DNA from: Silene latifolia
Taxonomy: Eukaryota; Streptophyta; Magnoliopsida; Caryophyllales; Caryophyllaceae
Assembly: GCF_048544455.1 (NCBI RefSeq)
Contig: NC_133538.1
Coordinates: 455,341,311-455,405,310, forward strand
Direction: 5' to 3'
DNA length: 64,000 bases
Numbering within the stretch: position 1 is the first letter of the stretch; the number at the start of each line of letters is the position of its first letter. Below, piece by piece: positions 56,338 to 64,000 of this stretch. Position numbers and translations under genes: made by a program. The notes beneath the pieces are model-generated. The model made no database searches. It saw only the letters and a program-made list of their open reading frames with translations, and was not told the origin of the DNA.

Positions 56338-58199
56338 AGTATAAATGGAAGGTTATGAAAATAAAACTGAAATTGGAATCGGTAACCAAAACATTTTAAA
56401 GGTTATTTATCGTAAGAATCAAAATTCTTTCAAAAGTTTCAAATAAAATTTTCCGACAGAACCAGATTCTCATCAAAGGAACGAAAGTGTTCTCGTTACG
56501 TATTCAAGAACATCACATTCCAAATCAAAGATAAGGTCAAAAGGCAAACCATTTGTATAAATCAAAAATCAAAATACCTTCAAAACATTAATGAAGAGTT
56601 TTCAAAAATATAAGTCTCATTCATGGAACGGAATTGCTCTTGTCGTGCACACAAGAACACTAACTTTCCAAGTCAGAGACAAATTTAAAACCAAAAACTA
56701 TTCGCCGACAAGCGTAGAACAAGTTATCAAACGTTTCCAATAACTAGTTCTATCATCCGATCAACGTCAAAATCAAAGAAAAAGGCAATCCACTCAAATT
56801 TTCTTTTACGAAAGACAAAATAGAAATGAAGGTTTCACCTTTAAACTAAAAGGGGAGTTAAATTCCTGAAATATAATATTAAACTTTGACAAAGAAGTCA
56901 TAAATAGATCAAAGTTAACAGAAATTGGATAAAACTTAACGAAATCTCGGGTTTAATAATTAAAATTACGATAAATGAGTTTATATTCAAGGAAGGAATA
57001 GGGAACTAAATCAAATTTTCTTTTTCAAGTCTTCAAAAATAGGTTAGATTTGCAGAAGTGACATAAACTTTTAAGAATGAATCGAAATTGGTAGCTTGAA
57101 AGTTTAGAAGTTGTACAAAAAGGAAAGTAACTTAGATAGCATAAAAACAAAGTATGTTAAGAGAGCTCAAACTTAAGCCACAAGAGAGCTATAATGACTT
57201 TCATAGGGTAAAAATTGAAGTCAAAATTACAAGGATGTCAAAGATAGAGTTTCACAAGATACGAGTGTCAAACTTAAAGGAGGAGCAAGATGAAGCGAGG
57301 AAATGAGGTATGAACGGTAACACTTATGGTCGAAGAAGAAGGGAATTAGACAAGAAGGGAACGCCAAGTACTTGAATCCCCAAGTACGTCTCACCACACT
57401 ACCTAAGTCCTTCCAATATCACAACTTCTCAAAACCGGGGTTATAGGTCAACCAGAAACAACTTCACAAGCCAAATTATCCAACCAAGGTTAACACCGCA
57501 CAAAAGAAAAAGAACTATCTAAAAGGCGTTGAGGGAGGATTAGCAAGGGTGAAAGGACAAGTTGGGAGGATACAAGTGTAACTTCCTAGAAAGAAGAATA
57601 GAGAGTTTAGAAGAAGGATAGACACCAAGAGGTAAAGAGTAAGGCAAGATACAAAAAGAACGAGAAATATCTTCAAGGAAGTAGAAGCATTCTTCAAAGG
57701 TTGAACAAATCTTCAATCCTCAGCAAAAGGCACTAAATCTTGATCTTTTTAAAATATAAGTGTCCTTTCAATGGAACGGAGATACTCTTGGCGATCACTC
57801 AAGAACATCAATATTCCAATTCAAAGACATAAAAATACATTTTTACACCAACAAATGATAAAACTAATTATCAGACGTCTCCAATAACAAGCTTTAACAC
57901 TAATTGACGTTAAAACCAGTGAAAAACATTAAAATATTTTCAAAACCTTTAGTTCAAATTTTTTTTATAATAAGGGTAATAACTCCATTAGCTATAGATA
58001 AGCCCACGGTCATTGACCCAAGAACGCAACAATTATTAAATGACAATCAACAAACAGGTTAGTACCTAACAAAGAGCAAACACAAAGAGACTACAACATA
58101 AGGTCCTAAGTCTACCCATCTTACCCATCTCTCAAGTTTATTATTTTAAGGTCAAGTTATTTATAGTGGGGTGCACAAACGTGCGTCGGGAGCAAATAT
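56338..58199. other. Element E interior, non-coding
   Basis: AT-rich sequence with no coding domain. On the minus strand it matches D's interior parts (46955-47351, 52233-52709 and 62400-63200). The word for GTTCTTGTGTGCACGACAAGAGC, present in D near 62945, occurs reversed here near 56640. Confidence 0.75.
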
Positions 58200-58213
58200 G
58201 CTCTGATACCAAC
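58200..58213 (-). promoter_or_regulatory. Element E primer binding site
   Basis: GCTCTGATACCAAC is the complement of GTTGGTATCAGAGC, touching the right LTR start at 58214. Confidence 0.85.
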
Positions 58214-61200
58214 TATGACACCCTCATTTATTGCGGAAAAGTAAACACGTAATTCTACAGAAAAACTGGTAGGATATGTTTGTAATTGGTTCAACTAGCC
58301 AAAAACCTGTAATTTCAAAAAATTTTCTAAACCAATCACAACATTTCCAACATTCCCAGAAGCGGGTGCCAAAACCTGCAATGCTAATGAACTACTTTAC
58401 ATGTCATAGCTAAATAAGAAAATAGAATGATACAAACCAAAAATAGGAAAGGGAGACATATGTCCCTAAAATGTATGTGACATAAAAAAAAGGTTTAAGG
58501 GTCACAATGAAATAAAACCAGTCTAGGTCCCAAGGTTACTTTGCTCGCTAGCTCGTCCATGTACCCCATATATGCATCACCTACCTGTCATTCGCATTTT
58601 ATACAAATACGAAAGCCACGGTCGGTGGGGAGTAACTCCGAGTTCTCCCGACCCACAAAATGTCATAATTAATATAACATGTAAACATAAGAATATGAAT
58701 ACGAATCACACAATGCCTTAGCATATAGATGCTAGACAATCGTGCTTATCATGTGAACAATAATATAACAACACATAGTCCTAGCATGTGAATACTAGAC
58801 CGACTCATACTACACTATCATGTGAATCACATAACATCCAGGAATCCAAACTCTATCAACCATAGCCGGCTTGCATCTCACCTTCTATGATTCATAGAAT
58901 CATCAAACAAGAAAGGGCAATATATCAAAGACAGGCATAAGTTCTTAGTACGGTCAATAGTCACTTTGTAACTCGAGTCTATACCACGAGGTAGGGAAGG
59001 TAATCGAACCGGTATCTTGGCTCAGCGGTTACTATTAAGAAAACATGGCCAAGAGACAACACAACCCTAGCCTAAAATCACAAGCAGACCTAGACATGCG
59101 GATACACACCACCGCACCCAAGACTCACAACTTTTTTTTAAAACAAAGTGAAGTGAGTACCCTAAGGACACCACCGAAGGGTTGGCTAGTACTTAAGCTG
59201 ACCCCATACTATCAAAATAAGTACCTGAGGTCATGCCCCAACTTGGATAAACATCCACTAGTCAGGAACACAAAGGCTATCAAGCAGTGAACATATACTC
59301 GTCAGCGACTATAAAGACCTATCTATGATGAAGGCCGAAATACTCACCTAGGACCTAGTCCCAGCTAGTCCCAGCTTGAATACTTTAGCCCACACCACAC
59401 ACGACTCACCACACAAGTCAACTAAGACACCCACTTAACCATAAGAGGGCAAAAAGTCCCACTTACCAACATGAATTCTAACATTCTATCATGTAAAAGG
59501 CTATATAATAGTCTACTCAGCATACAAATCCAACAGTGTCCTCAATAAGAATTCAATACTAACTTCCAATTCTAGCAATTTTAACAATATTAAAGGCTTT
59601 AGGGGAATCTAGGGCCATTACTACAAAATAAGAAGCTATATAAATTCAATAAGCTATACATGTGAACTAAAGCTTGATAAATGGCCTAAAACAAGAAAAA
59701 GGCCGATTATCTAAATCATTCAACCGAAATTTTTACCCGCAACCCCACTGCGGACAGTGCACGGTCAAATTGCGGCTGACCAATCACTCAATTAACTGAC
59801 ATCGCATCAGTCAAAGGGACTAAGTCTCAGTTTTCGGCACAATCAACAAAACATTACAACTACCATCATAAGAATAAATTTTACCATCAACACTATATTT
59901 ACTACTAACATTACTCATTTCATAAAATTACCCATATGCTACTTATACTAAATATAACATTCACAAAATCATACAAAAAGCAAAGAATGTGACATTTATT
60001 CGTCGAGTAACTCGGAATAGTTACCTTACGCTAGCAAAGAGACAAGCAATAAACTTGAGAAAGCTTCTAAAACCCAAAATTACTCTTCATCTTCAACCAC
60101 ATATGAGTCACCTAAAATAATTATGTGAAAGGACGATATTAACGAATTATCGTTATATAAAATATGAGACGGAAATTAATTTAATTATATTTTAAATAAA
60201 CCAAACTAGCGTCAAAACAATTTATAGATACGGCCCAAACTCGCGACTTAGCCAGGCCACTGCCTAGGCCACTGCCTAGGCCACGGCCAGGCTACAGCAG
60301 GCCACGGCCAGGCCGCTGCTAGGCCAACCTTATAAAAGTCACTCTCGTCCCAAAAATTAATTCAATCTCAACTCTCTACCCCATCTCTCTCATTACTCCG
60401 TCCTATAATATAATACTCCATAGTAACCAGATTTCCATCTCAATTTCAATATCGATATTGTCAAATATTCCATTAAAGGAATTGCTCAACATTTAGAGTA
60501 TAACTCCAAGCTACTCACCACGAATCTTGAACAAAGAGAAAGACAAATAATATACAACACCAAAGATTCCCATAACTCAAATAAAATAATATGTTACAAC
60601 TCACAAACCGGATGAAAATAGAACATGTAATCCCCAATATTCCAATCGCTCTTCACTTCTCGTGGTTGATGAATCTAAGTCTCCCAAGCCTTGCGTACAC
60701 TAGAACTTTGTAAATAAATACCCTGATCGTTGTCCAATTTTCACAATCTTACGCACCAAGCATTATTCATTACCTACTGCCTCAAGTATTGGATCATTCC
60801 CAAAAGATTTTCTTAGCCATGCTAACAATTTGAATTATATACTCTTATCCCATCTCACCAGTAATAAATTAATAAAAGAAACATATACTATTAGTATTAT
60901 ACGTAAGACAACATAAATAAGAAATCTCGGCATATAAACCCGTACAAATCAAATAGCAAATAAAACATACAACCCCGAATAATGATAAGAGTATTAGGAT
61001 CGGTAGAATCGTGTTACCTTAAACGCCCCTTATTCTTCGAATAAACGGTCCACAAGGCACGAGCCTCACCCCGGGTCTTCGAATCCTTCATAAAAGGGCA
61101 AGAAAACGGAATAAAGAAGCTAAAAGACGACACTTTTATAAGACGGCGAAAGACGAAACCACTACAAAAAGAAGACTTTCTTACCTTAAAAGGAGGAGGA

Positions 61201-61799
61201 AGGAAAGGGGAAGAGAATGGTACAAAAATTACGGAATTTGGTCGAGAAATGGGCCGGGATCTGAGGTTGGAGGGCGGCGGAAAATGGAGTTTTCTGGGTT
61301 TGTTGTTTCTGGTAGAAACGAAAAAGAAAAGGAAGAAATGAAAGTGGGAAAGTGACGGGTCACAACAAAAACATAATATTAGTAATAATAAATATAATAA
61401 TAATAATGAGACACCAGCTAGTTAACGGAAATAATACGATATCAGCTTGAATCGAAATTATTAGCGATTTTTACAAAACTAACGGATATTAATAAAAATT
61501 GCTAATTTAGTGAAATAAGCTCAAAATAGCTAATTGGACGGTTTTGTTCCCAAAATCCATCTCGGGTTTACTTAAAACAACTTTCATAAGGACTCGTAAA
61601 GAAACGGAAATTATTAAATAAATAAACTCGGACTAATTTTAAATAAACTTATTAATGATTATTAAAATTAACGTATCGAATTATGATGAAATTAATTAAT
61701 TAGCTAAGCATATATATTTAAATCGTTAAATGATGTAATTAAATTCAAAATAGCAATTAAAAGAATTTTATCCAACTTAATAAAATACGGGGTGTTACA
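58214..61799 (-). repeat. Element E right LTR (5' LTR)
   Basis: Matches 52715-56296 almost throughout. Differences gather at 58618-58650, 59516-59536, 59748-59780 and 60250-60300, often as CAG, CTG or CCG word changes. It includes the GGCC-rich cluster at 60250-60327. Confidence 0.9.
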
Positions 61800-63198
61800 G
61801 TTGAGCTAAGATGAGTTAGATGTTTTGGGGTGGTTGCCTCGTAACTTGGAGAATGTCACCATCTATGCTTTAGGTTTCGAGAGTATAGCAAGATCTCCTT
61901 GGAAGGATAGAATATGCAAAAGAACTTTTGAATTTGGATTTTGATTGGGAGTTTTACCATTTTGAGAAACTCATGGTCGACACTAGTTGGATATGAGTAT
62001 AGCTTTGTTGGAAACCTTGACCTTGATCTTGTGGAAGTTGTTTGTGAATGTTTGAGGATTTGGAGTGATGAGATCACACTTATAGTGGAGTACTTTGTTT
62101 CAGGGAATATATTAGGATGAAGTAACATGAGTGTTTGAGGAAATCCTTGGGAGTGTTGCGATTATAAGTTTTGTTGTTAGAAAGTTTTCGGAACCGTTTA
62201 GGATGATGTTGTTGTTTGAGGTTTGAGTACCTGGCGTTTCCTTGTTGTCTAATTCTCTTTCTTCTTTGACCAAAAGCGTTGCCGTTCATACCTCTCTTTC
62301 CTCGCTTCATCTTGCTCCTCCCTTGAGTTTGATGCTAGTGATCTATAAAACTCTACCCTTGACATTCTCATTGGTTTGACTTCAATTCTCACCCCTAGTA
62401 AGTTTATCACAACTCTTTTAATTAGGTAAGTTGAATCCTTTTAGCATACTTGTATCTATGATGTCTAAGTTACTTTTCTTCTGTCCAATTCCTAAACTTT
62501 TCAAGCTACCATTTTTGATTCGTTGTTAAGAATCTATACTACTCTTACAAAATTTACCTATTTTAAAAGGGTTGAAAATGAAAATTTGATTTAGTTTCCT
62601 ATTTGTTCTTTGAAATAAAGACTTATTTATCATGATTTTAACTGCTAAACCCGTGATTTCTTTAAATTTTATCCAATTTCTATTAACTTTGATCTATTTA
62701 TGACCTTTTGTCAAAGTTTAATATTATATTTTCAGAAATTTGACTCCCTTTCGAATTTTAAAAGTGAAACCTTCATTTCTATTTTGGCTTTTGCAAAAGA
62801 AAATTTGAGTGAATTACCTTTCACTCTTGATTTTAACGTTGATCGGATGTTAGAACTCGTTATTGGAGACGTTTGATAACTTGTTCTACGCTTGTCGGCG
62901 AATGATTTTTGTTTTAAATTTGTCTTTGACTTGGAAAGTAAGCGTTCTTGTGTGCACGACAAGAGCAATTTCGTTCCATGAATGAGACTTATACTTTTGA
63001 AAACTCTTCGTTAATGTTTTTGAAAGTGTTTTGATTTTGATTTATACGAATGATTTGCCTTTCGACTTGGTTCTCATTTTAAATTTTAGTTGAAACTTTT
63101 GAAAGAATTTTAATTCTTACAAGTAATTAACCTTTTAATGTTTTGGTTATCTATTTTAAAAGTTCAGTTTTATTTTTATAACCCTTCTTTTCTACCTT
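61800..63198. other. Element D interior, right part
   Basis: A non-coding stretch of about 1.4 kb. Its last 700 bases are an inverted match to E's interior 56297-56960 (for example AAGTTTAATATTATATTTT), so the two can pair. Open frames near 61856-62968 have no domain. Confidence 0.7.
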
Positions 63199-63237
63199 CA
63201 AGTTTCGAGGACGAAACTTTTTGAAAGATGGGGTGAT
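63199..63237 (+). promoter_or_regulatory. Element D polyprotein-end relic and polypurine tract
   Basis: AAGTTTCGAGGACGAAAC is followed by TTTTTGAAAGATGGGGTGAT, touching the LTR start TGTAACACC at 63238. It is the same module as in E. Confidence 0.8.
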
Positions 63238-63628
63238 TGTAACACCTGCGAATTTTCGATTTTGACATTTAAAATTTATTAAACCGTTTGATTACTTTAT
63301 TTTATATTTTTCGATTTTTCGATTTAATTAATTTTATGTCAAACAAGATTTTTATAAAAGTAATGTATAAAATCTCATTTATATAAAGATACGTATTATT
63401 AAATTATATTTTTGAGGCATAATTTATATAAGAATTTATGAATACGTATTTTTGATCGGACAGTAATAATGACAGTAATAATAATAATTTCCGTCTTAAC
63501 TTCCGTCTAGCTATAGACCGTCACATTTCACTTTGTACCCACTTTAATCCGGACCAACCAGAATTTGACAACACGCTCACCTACCTCTTACACTCTACCT
63601 TTAAATATCTCTTTTATACATATTTATA

Positions 63629-63719
<91 letters not shown>

Positions 63720-64000
63720 ATATATATACTACATGTACTATTATCATTATTCTATTATTGTTGTTGATACCTTACTGCGTCCCCAACCCCACACCCCTCA
63801 CTCTTTCTTCTTCCTTTTCCTGCGTAAAACCACAAAACAACAGCAACAACCAACAACCATTTCCCGTTTCTTTCAACCTCCATTTCCTCCCTTATTTCTC
63901 AACCAAACTCCATTATTTTTGTACCATTAGCTTCCTCGTTCCTTCCTCGTTCTCTTAAGGTAAGAAAGTCTTGATTTTGTAGTAGTTTCGAAAGTCGCCG
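63238..64000 (+). repeat. Element D 3' LTR, cut by the window end
   Basis: Starts TGTAACACCTGCG after the purine tract. Its far end (TTAAGGTAAGAAAGTC and following) matches the E LTR (minus strand). TTA and TA repeats lie at 63626-63729. The frame at 63565-63930 through the TA repeat has no domain. Confidence 0.75.
63626..63729. repeat. TTA and TA microsatellites
   Basis: About eight TTA units are followed by some 70 bases of TA with one interruption. They lie inside D's 3' LTR. Confidence 0.93.

Larger units (their letters stand above)
52715..61799 (-). mobile_element. Element E: non-coding LTR retrotransposon (LARD-like), structurally whole, very young
   Basis: LTRs are 52715-56296 and 58214-61799 (about 3.58 kb each), nearly identical apart from small clustered word changes, with 1.9 kb of non-coding interior. 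The target duplication GTTGA is exact (52710-52714 and 61800-61804). To get it, the LTR must start TATGACACCC on the plus strand, that is end TGTCATA in its own sense instead of the usual CA. The primer site complement GCTCTGATACCAAC (58200-58213) and a purine tract next to 56296 show minus orientation. It is related to D, its host, and lies in the opposite direction. Confidence 0.9.
25664..64000 (+). mobile_element. Element D: non-coding LTR retrotransposon, host of B2, the LINE and E
   Basis: The plus-strand parts are 25664-25672, 43849-47351, 52221-52714 and 61800 to the window end. The 5' LTR ends GGGTGTAACA at 46939, followed by primer site TTGGTATCAGAGCC. The 3' LTR begins at 63238 after a purine tract. 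The interior, without nested elements, is about 2.3 kb and non-coding. It is homologous in sequence and order to element E (for example CTTCTTCTAAACTCTC around 47290 against the E minus strand near 57610). B2 (CAAAG), the LINE (12-bp duplication) and E (GTTGA) are later insertions. The left start of its 5' LTR is not seen next to B1. It is a LARD-like element. Confidence 0.75.

Overview
The window is plant nuclear DNA made almost entirely of nested transposable elements. I find no host protein gene, rRNA or tRNA gene. The signs of a flowering plant are Ty3/gypsy elements of Tat and Athila type, primer sites matching plant initiator tRNA-Met, a plant L1-type LINE with a DUF4283-like ORF1, and long AT-rich LTRs starting TGTAACACC. 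A Caryophyllales eudicot is my tentative guess, not something the sequence proves.

Layout from left to right. Element F (Athila-like, + strand, 15482-about 20480) is split in its reverse transcriptase by element G (Tat-like, + strand, about 470-15481). G has an antisense ORF in its 3' half, and that ORF is split by element A (non-coding LTR element, - strand, 6162-13638, target duplication AGTAG). F ends against B1 (non-coding, - strand, about 20481-25663), which touches the 5' LTR of element D (non-coding, + strand, 25664-25672 and 43849 to the window end). D's 5' LTR holds B2 (- strand, 25673-43848, duplication CAAAG). B2's right LTR holds C (Athila-like, - strand, 31761-42808, two 1755-bp LTRs). 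D's interior holds a full-length LINE (- strand, 47352-52220, 12-bp duplication) and element E (- strand, 52715-61799, duplication GTTGA). D's 3' LTR begins at 63238 and runs off the window.

A, B, D and E look like large LTR elements without genes. Their LTRs are 1.3 to 3.6 kb, they share the primer site TGGTATCAGAGC, and each keeps a short relic of a polyprotein end (TTCGAGGACGAA or close) beside the polypurine tract. They would need proteins from a coding relative. C carries gag-protease and an ATHILA ORF-1-like gene but no recognisable reverse transcriptase or integrase, and its near-identical LTRs suggest recent movement.

The most unusual signal is a set of short dyad-symmetric arrays, each with its own sequence per element family: TACTCGATCGAGTA in B, AATCCG/AAGACG half-sites in C, CCCAGCCGG/CCGGCTGGG hairpins in F, and GGCCTAGGC-type words in E. 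In B and C the arrays lie just upstream of TATA-like boxes. In C the same code occurs twice, once in the LTR and once before ORF-1, as if two promoters shared one operator. A second pattern is that sister LTRs differ by the same few word swaps (for example CAGCA against CAAAGA), which looks like systematic read error at CHG cytosines rather than evolution.
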